Source: a virus. Taken from it: a stretch of 23,214 bases of DNA. The position numbers were made by a program, and so were the translations under genes. Within the stretch, counting starts at the first letter, position 1; each line of letters opens with the position of its first letter. The notes beneath the pieces were generated by a model, which was given only the letters and a program-made list of their open reading frames with translations, did not search any database and had not been told where the DNA came from. Location: positions 1 through 23,214 of IMG/VR virus record IMGVR_UViG_3300025889_000987. One strand, given 5' to 3'. Shown here piece by piece: positions 1-6,181 of this stretch.

Positions 1-2
1 GC

Positions 3-335
3 GATGAAAGTCAGTCTTTATTTGTACCAGAGGTACAGGCATTAACTACCCGTATTGGTGAAAACTCTCAAATGATTTTCTGTGGAGATAATACAGGAAA
101 TCAGACAGACGTAAAAAATGGAATGGACGGTCTAACATATTTAAACAAAGTAGTTCAAAAGTATAAAATACCATATATTCAGTTTACTACTTTTACAAGA
201 GATGATATTTGCAGATCGGATATTGTAAAAGATTTTGTTATTGCATACGAGGAAGAAATGCTTGCCGAAGAAACCGGAAAGCCTACTATCGTATCTAGGA
301 CAGATGTAGATAAACAGTTTAGAAAAAGTCGCTAG
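3..335 (+). CDS. PhoH-like ATPase, C-terminal part (5' end outside window)
   Basis: The reading frame is already open at the window edge and ends at TAG 333-335, so only about 110 C-terminal residues are visible. They begin with D-E-S-Q, a Walker B-type motif, followed by a conserved-looking stretch with T-R-I-G and, a few residues later, C-G-D-N-T. They continue with F-T-R-D-D-I-x-R-S-D-I-V and A-Y-E-E. This order matches the second half of the PhoH family, which are P-loop NTPases related to the helicase core of RecD-like proteins. PhoH genes are frequent in phages, but their role is not settled; RNA metabolism or phosphate-starvation response has been proposed. The Walker A half lies upstream of the window. 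The first ATG inside the window (position 72) is internal, not the start. The next gene follows after 28 nt with its own Shine-Dalgarno. Confidence 0.8.
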   Translation, partial: DESQSLFVPEVQALTTRIGENSQMIFCGDNTGNQTDVKNGMDGLTYLNKVVQKYKIPYIQFTTFTRDDICRSDIVKDFVIAYEEEMLAEETGKPTIVSRTDVDKQFRKSR

Positions 336-363
336 ACCTTAATGTAAAGTAAAGGAGACATCA

Positions 364-1041
364 ATGAATAACAAAACTAGACGGTTTACAATGAACGAAG
401 ATGACAACGAAGATAATATATTCTTGACAGGTAAATCCCAACTAAGTTTCACAGTCAGAACCAGAAAGATACATGATTTTTCTGTGCATATTAACGAAGA
501 AATAAAAAGTCCAGATTATTACAGTAAAGTATTTGATATGTTGTTAGATGCAGGCCCTAACGATATGGTTACTTTCTTTATTTGTAGTGGTGGTGGTCGA
601 ATTGATGGATTAAATGTCTTGTTAGAAGGTATACGTATGACAGAAGCACAAACAGTAGCTGTAATACTAGGAGAGGCGCACAGTGCAGCTTCTGTACTTG
701 CTTTAAATTGCAATGAAGTAATCGTTACTGACAGTGCAGAGTCTTTAGTTCATTCTTGCCGTTTCGGTACTTACGGTAAGGCAGCAGATATTGCTGCGCA
801 AACTAATCATACGCTAAAAATCACAGAAAAATTAGCAAGAGATACATATTCGGGTTTCCTTACAGACGAAGAGTTAGATTTGATGTTGAATGGTAAAGAA
901 TGGTACTTTGATGCAGAACAGATTAGAGAAAGGTTAGAACTTAGAGCATCTTATCTGATGGAAAAGGAAAAAGTAGCAGAAGAAGTTAAACCAGAGACAG
1001 TACCTGAACCTAAGAAAACTTCTAAGCAAAAAGAAAAGTAA
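364..1041 (+). CDS. ClpP-like serine protease (phage S14/SppA-type crotonase fold)
   Basis: This 225-residue protein has the pattern of the ClpP/crotonase fold. A glycine-rich segment S-G-G-G (residues 75-78) sits where ClpP has its oxyanion-hole loop. G-E-A-H-S-A-A-S (103-110) carries the likely nucleophile Ser107, and V-H-S (129-131) gives the likely catalytic His130. The acidic third member is probably in the W-Y-F-D-A region (180-184), but I cannot assign it with certainty. The C-terminal 25 residues are Lys/Glu/Pro-rich and probably disordered. The start ATG has a strong AAGGAG eight bases upstream. Phage ClpP-like proteins are often head-maturation proteases, but this phage also has an XkdF-like protease next to its scaffold gene. 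This enzyme lies beside PhoH, away from the head genes, so it may act on host or other phage proteins. The family call is good; the target is unknown. Confidence 0.72.
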   Translation: MNNKTRRFTMNEDDNEDNIFLTGKSQLSFTVRTRKIHDFSVHINEEIKSPDYYSKVFDMLLDAGPNDMVTFFICSGGGRIDGLNVLLEGIRMTEAQTVAVILGEAHSAASVLALNCNEVIVTDSAESLVHSCRFGTYGKAADIAAQTNHTLKITEKLARDTYSGFLTDEELDLMLNGKEWYFDAEQIRERLELRASYLMEKEKVAEEVKPETVPEPKKTSKQKEK

Positions 1042-1045
1042 TCAC

Positions 1046-1537
1046 ATGGAACTAGAAAGATTAAAACAACTACTCAGGTATGATACTCTTTCTGGTTGTG
1101 TTTACTTGAGAAAGAATAGTAGAAAGTTATTACCAGATCAAGCAGGAAGTATTGTAGTTTATGACGGTGAATCAGAAAGAAAAATAAACAGATTTAAATT
1201 ATCTACTGTAGCTTATGCGCTAGGTTTTGATAGGTTTCCTTCTAAGAATCAGAAAGTCTTACATAAGAATCTGGATACCAATGATAATAGATTAAACAAT
1301 CTTCAATTGGTGTCTAGTTCTGTGTTTAGACAAATAAGAGAAGCACACAAAAACCTTACTACTGGTATCAGGATAGTACCTCATTCAGAAGATCAATTTG
1401 CTTATTATTTAGTTTGGTTTTCAGAAGGTGAAGAAAAAAGAAAAGTATTTTATGATATTGGTACAGCAAGAAAAGCACAACTAAAACTTCAATTAAAGTA
1501 TAGTAAGGTACTAACCAAGTACTGCATATTTGATTAA
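1046..1537 (+). CDS. HNH endonuclease-like protein (putative, possibly homing)
   Basis: The 163-residue protein begins four bases after the protease stop and has no convincing Shine-Dalgarno, so it may depend on translational coupling. Its N-terminal half (residues 8-60) resembles the substrate-binding part of phage HNH proteins: a short aromatic/basic segment, a glycine turn (A-G-S), and a hydrophobic helix. Residues 71-86 contain L-H-K-N-L-D-T-N-D-N-R-L-N-N-L. This corresponds to the phage motif D-H-I-(N/D)-G-x-x-x-D-N-R-x-x-N-L, with His73 and the Asn pair kept. The usual Asp before the His is replaced by Leu and the Gly by Asp, so activity is uncertain. The C-terminal third looks like the AP2-like or DNA-binding tail common in these proteins. 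It sits just before the tRNA unit, a usual place for mobile endonucleases. It could be a degenerate endonuclease or only a DNA-binding relative. Confidence 0.5.
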   Translation: MELERLKQLLRYDTLSGCVYLRKNSRKLLPDQAGSIVVYDGESERKINRFKLSTVAYALGFDRFPSKNQKVLHKNLDTNDNRLNNLQLVSSSVFRQIREAHKNLTTGIRIVPHSEDQFAYYLVWFSEGEEKRKVFYDIGTARKAQLKLQLKYSKVLTKYCIFD

Positions 1538-1563
1538 AATTTTACATCTACTTCTTATTTAAC

Positions 1564-1592
1564 TTGTAATTAGTATTTTTTAATGTTATAAT
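1564..1592 (+). promoter_or_regulatory. Sigma70-type promoter for the tRNA/ncRNA unit
   Basis: The -35 box TTGTAA (1564-1569) and the perfect -10 box TATAAT (1587-1592) are 17 bp apart, and an extended -10 TGT lies at 1584-1586. The upstream block TATTTAAC at 1556-1563 is identical in sequence and spacing to that of the promoter at 8034-8062. The start is predicted near 1599. It lies just after the HNH-like gene and drives the noncoding leader, the small Cys4 protein, both tRNAs and the structured RNA. Confidence 0.8.
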
Positions 1593-1598
1593 AAAACT

Positions 1599-1797
1599 AA
1601 TTATAGGTTTGTTCTATTCTTTAGAAGGTACGATATTGTAAAAACTATCTTTACTCCTTTCTGTGGTTGACTGCTAATCGGATATGCTTTTATTGGTCAT
1701 AGTTCAAATCGCACGCTTGTGTTCGTAGTTTATCTACCTGCGGCAAGGCAGGCACCGTACCCTGCACTAACAACAAAATATAATAATAATAACAAAC
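1599..1797 (+). other. Noncoding leader of the tRNA unit
   Basis: These 200 bases lie between the promoter and the small Cys4 ORF, and I see no open frame of coding character. Modest structure is visible. CCTGC (1737-1741) pairs with GCAGG across a six-base loop just before 1753. TGAC near 1668 can pair with GTCA near 1697, continued by TAAT with ATTG. GGTACG (1627-1632) can pair with CGTACC (1756-1761), closing the whole segment. A tRNA-like fragment occurs at 1665-1710, including CTGCTAA followed by GTTCAAATC, but it does not fold as a tRNA. The stretch may be a structured 5' leader or the remains of a lost tRNA. Confidence 0.35.
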
Positions 1798-1977
1798 ATG
1801 CCTAATTGTGTAACATGCGGCGCTTACTATCGTAAAACGCCATTTAATCAATCTAACGAATGTGATAACTGTGTAGATCAAGTAAATGAATTATACGATC
1901 AACCAGAAGAAGAACTACAAGTAATACGGGAAGTATTATACCCTTCTGGTAAGACACCTGTTGTTCGTTACGATTAA
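1798..1977 (+). CDS. Small Cys4 zinc-ribbon-like protein (59 aa)
   Basis: An ATG-to-TAA frame of 59 codons lies between the leader and tRNA-Pro. Residues Cys4-x2-Cys7 and Cys22-x2-Cys25 form a compact four-cysteine knuckle of the kind that binds one zinc ion in zinc ribbons and rubredoxin-like knuckles. The rest of the protein is acidic, with an E-E-E-L run near residue 38, and ends with a short basic/aromatic tail. No Shine-Dalgarno is visible before the ATG, only an AT-rich run. Codon use resembles that of the neighbours. The gene stops five bases before the 5' end of tRNA-Pro, so it must share a transcript with the tRNAs and the structured RNA. A nucleic-acid or protein-binding role is plausible from the cysteine pattern, but the function is unknown. 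Confidence 0.65.
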   Translation: MPNCVTCGAYYRKTPFNQSNECDNCVDQVNELYDQPEEELQVIREVLYPSGKTPVVRYD

Positions 1978-1982
1978 AAATT

Positions 1983-2056
1983 CAGAGGGTATGATAGTGG
2001 TAGTCGCCCGGCCTTGGAAGCTGGTAGTGAAAGTTCGATTCTTTCCTCTCTGACCA
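1983..2056 (+). tRNA. tRNA-Pro (anticodon TGG), CCA encoded
   Basis: A full cloverleaf can be drawn. The acceptor stem CAGAGGG (1983-1989) pairs with CTCTCTG (2046-2052) through seven pairs including one G-U. The D arm TGAT/GTCG encloses the loop AGTGGTA. The anticodon stem CCGGC/GCTGG encloses the loop CTTGGAA, giving anticodon TGG, which reads the Pro codon CCA. The T arm GAAAG/CTTTC encloses TTCGATT. The discriminator A2053 is followed by an encoded CCA at 2054-2056. It lies nine bases upstream of tRNA-Glu in the same transcript. Confidence 0.93.
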
Positions 2057-2065
2057 CAAACAACC

Positions 2066-2141
2066 GTCAGTATCATCTAGTGGTTTAGGATACCGCCCTT
2101 TCACGGCGGTCACACGAGTTCGAATCTCGTTACTGATACCA
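2066..2141 (+). tRNA. tRNA-Glu (anticodon TTC), CCA encoded
   Basis: The acceptor stem GTCAGTA (2066-2072) pairs with TACTGAT (2131-2137). The anticodon stem CCGCC/GGCGG encloses CTTTCAC, giving anticodon TTC, which reads GAA and GAG. The T arm ACGAG/CTCGT encloses TTCGAAT. The discriminator A2138 is followed by an encoded CCA. The anticodon arm closely resembles bacterial tRNA-Glu. GAA is a very common codon in the genes of this window, which fits the idea that phage tRNAs supplement the host pool. Confidence 0.95.
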
Positions 2142-2149
2142 AACAAAAT

Positions 2150-2358
2150 TATCAACGTATAAACGAAACAGTTATTACTGTGCGTTGACCCTACCATAAG
2201 TGGTTTTCACCCAAGTGTGATTATATTAAAGGGTTTCGGTTTAATTTTAAGATTCCTACTACCTAGGACTGTTATGTCTCGGTGTGAAACTTAGCCAAAG
2301 GTTTCCGGCGTCATAACTACGGTCAACTCACGTTGATAGCTGGATAAACGTAACCAGC
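2150..2358 (+). ncRNA. Unclassified structured RNA following tRNA-Glu
   Basis: No open frame occupies this stretch, but it has many nested helices. P1 pairs TATCAACGT (2150-2158) with ACGTTGATA (2330-2338), nine perfect pairs. P2 pairs GTTGACC (2184-2190) with GGTCAAC (2321-2327). P3 pairs GTTATG (2271-2276) with CATAAC (2312-2317). P4 inside it pairs GAAAC (2286-2290) with GTTTC (2301-2305). Small hairpins fill the gaps: ACAGT/ACTGT (2168-2181), ACCA/TGGT (2193-2204), TCAC/GTGA (2207-2220), ATTAAA/TTTAAT (2225-2245) and TCCTA/TAGGA (2254-2268). After P1 comes hairpin GCTGG/CCAGC (2339-2358), then the terminator at 2372. The helices are mutually compatible and form a multi-branched fold. I checked tRNA, tmRNA and group I intron core signatures by eye and found no match. 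The class is unknown, and the helices were found by hand without energy calculation. Confidence 0.6.
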
Positions 2359-2371
2359 ACTAATTAACACT

Positions 2372-2393
2372 AAAGGGGCATTAGCCCCTTTTT
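2372..2393 (+). terminator. Strong intrinsic terminator ending the tRNA/ncRNA unit
   Basis: AAAGGGGC (2372-2379) pairs perfectly with GCCCCTTT (2384-2391) around the tetraloop ATTA. The descending arm runs into five Ts (2389-2393). It separates the RNA unit from the terminase genes. The small terminase gene starts only 17 bases later with no promoter visible between, so terminase expression probably relies on read-through. Confidence 0.92.
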
Positions 2394-2409
2394 GCTATTG
2401 AGGGTTATT

Positions 2410-2799
2410 ATGGCGAAACAAGAAAAAAAAGAAGATAGAAGTCACCTTTTCAGAGGAGGTGCAGATGCCATTAACAGAAATGGCAGACCTGTCAAAGACA
2501 GATCAGAAGTAAAAACTAATCGTGAACTACGTGCAGATCAATTTATGTTGTTGGTGCGTAAGTTCAGACCTCATCTAAGTAAAGCAGTACAAGTAGCTGT
2601 TACTGTAATGAATAATGAGAAAGCAACTGATACTAACAGATTACGTGCTGCTGCTTTTATTATTCAGACTAACAAAGAACTTATTAAAGAACTTTACGAC
2701 TATCGTTATGATGATGAAGGTGGTGAAGAAATCCAAGAATCTGGTTCTGTGTTTTCATTAAAGATTATTGAAAACGATACAGAAGATAAGGGTACTTAA
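2410..2799 (+). CDS. terS: Terminase small subunit
   Basis: The 129-residue protein directly precedes the large terminase and overlaps its start by one base (TAATG). Small terminases bind the packaging site on phage DNA and deliver it to the large subunit. An N-terminal basic, polar region with G-G-A-D-A-I-N-R-N-G-R-P is followed by helices around residues 35-95, with N-R-L-R-A-A-A-F-I, and an acidic C-terminus. This fits small phage terminase subunits of this length. I chose ATG 2410 because GAGGG lies five bases upstream. An in-frame TTG at 2392 is inside the terminator and has no ribosome binding site. The assignment rests on position, size and composition, since these proteins diverge quickly. 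Confidence 0.75.
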   Translation: MAKQEKKEDRSHLFRGGADAINRNGRPVKDRSEVKTNRELRADQFMLLVRKFRPHLSKAVQVAVTVMNNEKATDTNRLRAAAFIIQTNKELIKELYDYRYDDEGGEEIQESGSVFSLKIIENDTEDKGT

Positions 2800-4289
2800 T
2801 GAGTGATGAAAAGTTTGTACTAGCCCCTGCAAGTGTACCGCAGCAGCAGTTTCTAGCTAGTAACAGTACGATAACACTCTACTCAGGCAGTGCTGGTGCA
2901 GGCAAGACGTTCGCAATTATCTTAAACTTAGTAAAATTTGCAATAGAAGAAAATTCAACTATTGTAGTGTTTCGTAGAACATCTACACAGCTTAGACAAA
3001 ACGGCGGTATCTGGCAAGAAGCGTCTGGTATATTTAAAAGGTTGTTTGGTAAGCAAGTAGTTATAAGAAGTAGAGACTTAGAGATATATCTGCCTAAGTA
3101 TAATTCTACTATTAAGTTTTCTCATTTACAGTACGATTCTGATGTAAATAGTCATTTAGGTGCGCAATACTCCGTTATTTTCTTTGACGAAGCAACCTTG
3201 TTTGATTTTAACACACAGATATTACCTTTAATGGGTCGTTTACGTAATGCAAACGTAAAGTACAGACCTCAGATGTTCTGGGCAACCAACCCAATGTACG
3301 GACATCCTATTGCAGATATGATTAAAGAGTACTACTTAGACGATGAGGGTATTCACATTGCTGAAAGATCAAATATAGAAAGATTCTTTATCGTACAAGA
3401 CGGTAAATTTATCTGGTATGATACTTTAGCAGAAGCAGAAAGTATACACGGTAAGGGTGTACCACGTAGCTTTAGAAGTATTAGGGCACATGTAACGGAA
3501 AATATACCGTTAATGAAAAACAACCCAGATTACTATTACAACTTGCTGGCATTACCACCTATCAAGAGAAAGATATTCTTAGAAGGTTCTTGGTTCTGTA
3601 GAGAAGAAGAAGCTGGTTATTTTAAACGTGACTTTTGTAACGTAGTAGACACACCTCCTCTATCCGTAATAAAAAGGGTAAGAGCATGGGATTTGAGTGC
3701 TACCAAACCATCTACAGCAAACCCTAACCCTGATTGGACTAGAGGTGTGCTGATGAGTAAGGATAAACAAGGTATGTACACCGTAGAAGATTTATCTAGT
3801 CTACGGGACAGACCTTACGAAGTAGAGAAACTCATCTTAGAGACTGCTTTAACAGACCCAGAAGGTACTGTTGTAGTGCTACCAGTTGACCCCGGACAAG
3901 CAGGTATTGCTTATGCAAACGTAGTTAAAGTAAAACTAGCAGAAGCAGGTATTTACTGTAAATTGGTTAAAGTAAATAAGTCTAAACTGATTAGATTTAA
4001 ACCTTTTGCTGCGTTAGCAGAAGCAGGACATGTTCAGTTTGTAGAAGATAATTGGTTAGAAGAAATGTTTGTTGAACTAGAAAGTTTCAACGGCGATAAG
4101 AATGACGGTTATCACGATGATATTGTCGATGCTTGTTCTGATGCTGTACTTGTTCTTAACCAAGGAGCAAGAGAAATACCAGATATGAGTATGCCAGAGT
4201 TATCAGGTACAGTAGCATCTTCTTTCAGCTTTGATAACCTAAAACCTTACAGCCAGCAAAACATGGTAATTCCAACATTTAATTTTTAG
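2799..4289 (+). CDS. terL: Terminase large subunit (packaging ATPase and nuclease)
   Basis: At 496 residues the protein has the normal length for this motor. Walker A is G-S-A-G-A-G-K-T (30-37) and Walker B is V-I-F-F-D-E-A (126-132). W-A-T-N-P (161-165) occupies the place of the coupling motif. The C-terminal RNase H-like nuclease shows its acidic residues at R-A-W-D-L-S (Asp298), V-D-P-G-Q-A-G (Asp364) and H-D-D-I-V-D-A (439-445). Both activities therefore look intact. It pumps DNA through the portal and cuts the concatemer. Translation is coupled to the small subunit by a one-base overlap, with AAGGG upstream, and the portal gene follows 12 bases after the stop. Confidence 0.96.
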   Translation: MSDEKFVLAPASVPQQQFLASNSTITLYSGSAGAGKTFAIILNLVKFAIEENSTIVVFRRTSTQLRQNGGIWQEASGIFKRLFGKQVVIRSRDLEIYLPKYNSTIKFSHLQYDSDVNSHLGAQYSVIFFDEATLFDFNTQILPLMGRLRNANVKYRPQMFWATNPMYGHPIADMIKEYYLDDEGIHIAERSNIERFFIVQDGKFIWYDTLAEAESIHGKGVPRSFRSIRAHVTENIPLMKNNPDYYYNLLALPPIKRKIFLEGSWFCREEEAGYFKRDFCNVVDTPPLSVIKRVRAWDLSATKPSTANPNPDWTRGVLMSKDKQGMYTVEDLSSLRDRPYEVEKLILETALTDPEGTVVVLPVDPGQAGIAYANVVKVKLAEAGIYCKLVKVNKSKLIRFKPFAALAEAGHVQFVEDNWLEEMFVELESFNGDKNDGYHDDIVDACSDAVLVLNQGAREIPDMSMPELSGTVASSFSFDNLKPYSQQNMVIPTFNF

Positions 4290-4301
4290 ATAAGGAGCCT
4301 T

Positions 4302-5777
4302 ATGGCTACAAGAAAAGTAAAACAAGAAGTCAATAAGGCTGAATCTTTTGATAAATTAGATAGATTCAAGGTTGGAGAAATGGGCAACATTGGACTAAGG
4401 ATGTTCAATGGTGTTTCTGTTGATGAATTGAAAACAGAGTTGAACTTTCCTAATAATATCAAAGTATTTAAGGAAATGAGTTATCATAGTGCAGTTAATG
4501 CACCTCTTACCTTGTTTGAAAATATTATTAGTAAAGCAGATTGGGTATTTAATCCTCCTGAAAACCCTACAGAAGAAGAAAAAGAACAATGCAAAATAGT
4601 AAATACTATGATGCGTGATATGGATACTTCTTGGGATGATTTTATACGAGAAACTTTAACAATGCTTTTGTTTGGTTTTTCAGTACATGAAGTAGTAGGT
4701 AGAACCCGCAAGAAATCTCTAGGTAGTAAGTACGATGATGGTTACATTGGTTGGAAGAAGCTACCTATCCGTTCACAAGAAACAATAGAGAAATTCTTAT
4801 TCTCTGAGGACGGTAATGAGATTGTAGGTGTACGCCAGAATACTTCTTTAGTTAAAGATGTATATGGTAGATTTTCTCCCGGTAGTAAACTAATGAGGAA
4901 TATACCTAAGAAGAAACTGTTGTTGTTCAAAATAGGTAGACACCGTGGTGATCCCTTTGGTAAGTCTCCTTTACGCGATGCTTACTTGTCGTGGCGCTTT
5001 CTTACAGCATTAGAAGAACTAGAAGCTACAGGTGTAGCGAAAGACTTAGTTGGTTTTCCTGTGTTGTATATGCCACCTGAATTACTTTCAGAATCTGCTA
5101 CACCACAACAAAAAGCACTGAGAACTTATTTTGAAAACGGTATGAGAAACTTGCAAGCCGGTTCACAGTCTTGTATGATTATACCTCAGATAATCGACCC
5201 TGAAACCAGAACACCTTCTTTCAAGTTAGAATTACTTAGTGTAGACGGTAAAAAAGGTTATGACATTATAAAGATTAAAGAATACTACAAAAATTTAATC
5301 TTTACAAGCATGTTTGCAGACATCTTACAGATGGGGCAAGGTAGTACGGGTTCTTTTGCACTAGGTTCTATTAAGAACAGTTTATCAGGTGCTTATGCTG
5401 AACGTATTGCTAAATCTATTTGTGAAGTATTGAATGAGCAACTAGCAAGATTAACTTATGAACTAAACGGGTGGGATACATCACGCATGGGTTCATTCGA
5501 CTTTGATAATCTACAAGATTCTGATTTAGATAGCTTTAGTTCTGCTGTTCAACGTATGGGTGCTGTTGGTTATTTACCTCAAACACCAGAAGTATTTAAT
5601 AAAGTATTAGACAGTATTGGTGTAGACAGTATGCCAGAAGATACTGACTTCTTCTCATTATTGCCAGAGAAAACATCGCGTAGCGGTGATGGCATGCAGT
5701 CAGGACTAGGTTCTGGTACTGGTGATGCAGTTACTTCTAATGATAATTCAGTTTCTAATGTATCTAACGCTCCTTAA
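4302..5777 (+). CDS. Portal protein (DUF935/Mu gp29-like)
   Basis: The 491-residue protein follows the large terminase, the usual place of the portal. Portals form the twelve-fold ring at one capsid vertex, serve as the DNA channel and bind the terminase and neck. Features fitting the DUF935/gp29 group are the early segment with A-P-L-T-L-F-E-N-I and A-D-W-V-F around residues 67-83, and L-L-F-G-F-S-V-H-E-V-V near 122-132. Further on come R-G-D-P-F-G-K-S-P-L-R-D-A near 213-225 and an aromatic-rich wing region. The last 40 residues are Ser/Gly/Asn-rich and probably disordered. A strong AAGGAG lies before the ATG. The portal assignment is firm from context; the exact subfamily is less sure. Confidence 0.88.
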   Translation: MATRKVKQEVNKAESFDKLDRFKVGEMGNIGLRMFNGVSVDELKTELNFPNNIKVFKEMSYHSAVNAPLTLFENIISKADWVFNPPENPTEEEKEQCKIVNTMMRDMDTSWDDFIRETLTMLLFGFSVHEVVGRTRKKSLGSKYDDGYIGWKKLPIRSQETIEKFLFSEDGNEIVGVRQNTSLVKDVYGRFSPGSKLMRNIPKKKLLLFKIGRHRGDPFGKSPLRDAYLSWRFLTALEELEATGVAKDLVGFPVLYMPPELLSESATPQQKALRTYFENGMRNLQAGSQSCMIIPQIIDPETRTPSFKLELLSVDGKKGYDIIKIKEYYKNLIFTSMFADILQMGQGSTGSFALGSIKNSLSGAYAERIAKSICEVLNEQLARLTYELNGWDTSRMGSFDFDNLQDSDLDSFSSAVQRMGAVGYLPQTPEVFNKVLDSIGVDSMPEDTDFFSLLPEKTSRSGDGMQSGLGSGTGDAVTSNDNSVSNVSNAP

Positions 5778-5798
5778 TAATTATAAGAAAGAAATAAT

Positions 5799-6041
5799 AT
5801 GAATGATCCTACATGGCCTGCCTCAGGTCTATTAACAATTACTCCTAGTGACGCTACTGTATTTGCACCAGAAGTAAGACAATTATACGTTGGTACAGCA
5901 GGTGACGTTACTGTTACTACAAGTAATGGTGACGTTGCTGTTTTTACTAACGTAGCTAACGGGCAAATCTTAGGCCCTTTCTTTATTCGTAAAGTAAATG
6001 CAGCTACTACTGCAAGCGATATTATAGGATTCTATTCGTGA
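5799..6041 (+). CDS. Small beta-rich structural protein, spike-base-like
   Basis: The 80-residue protein contains P-S-D-A-T-V-F near residue 17, L-Y-V-G-T-A-G-D-V-T-V-T-T near 29-41, then N-G-D-V-A-V-F, G-Q-I-L-G-P and, near the end, A-T-T-A-S-D-I-I. A short beta protein of this rhythm is widespread in phages and gene transfer agents, where related proteins are called spike base protein. The family name is from memory of the pattern and is moderate in certainty. Here it sits between portal and fibre genes, so it may be the base on which the fibre protein two genes downstream is mounted. Its stop overlaps the GTG start of the next small ORF (GTGA, 6038-6041). Confidence 0.6.
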   Translation: MNDPTWPASGLLTITPSDATVFAPEVRQLYVGTAGDVTVTTSNGDVAVFTNVANGQILGPFFIRKVNAATTASDIIGFYS

Positions 6042-6181
6042 AACTAGGCTTCTTTCTATCCGTAGCGGATATTGATTCTTTGATTAAAATAAAAACTGCG
6101 GTAGTAGAAGTCTTTAGAAATTTACTCTGTGAAAACGGGGATGAGATTACTACAGAAGCAGGTGACGATTTGGAGTATTGA
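6038..6181 (+). CDS. Small protein of 47 aa, unknown function
   Basis: A GTG-started frame of 47 codons exactly fills the space between two genes. Its start overlaps the upstream stop (GTGA) and its stop overlaps the downstream start (TGATG at 6179-6183). AGGA at 6026-6029 lies eight bases before the GTG. The predicted protein starts with a hydrophobic stretch (M-K-L-G-F-F-L-S-V-A), has an amphipathic middle (I-K-I-K-T-A-V-V-E-V-F-R-N-L-L) and ends in an acidic tail with many Asp and Glu. Overlaps at both ends are the main argument that it is a true coupled gene. I recognise no family. It may be a small accessory to the fibre. Confidence 0.6.
   Translation: MKLGFFLSVADIDSLIKIKTAVVEVFRNLLCENGDEITTEAGDDLEY

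Noticed and set aside
1665-1725. tRNA-Ser(GCT)-like fragment: CTGCTAA anticodon-like loop followed by GTTCAAATC T-loop-like sequence
   Set aside because: The T stem does not pair, no matching 5' acceptor strand exists, and there is no CCA, so it is at best a decayed remnant.
2310-2325. Similarity of the ATAACTACGGTC stretch to the 23S rRNA region containing the I-CeuI homing site
   Set aside because: The match is short and gapped, and flanking rRNA sequence is absent, so it is probably chance.
2142-2371. Third tRNA or tmRNA after tRNA-Glu
   Set aside because: No T-loop consensus with a paired stem, no acceptor stem with CCA, and no tmRNA-like end or tag ORF.
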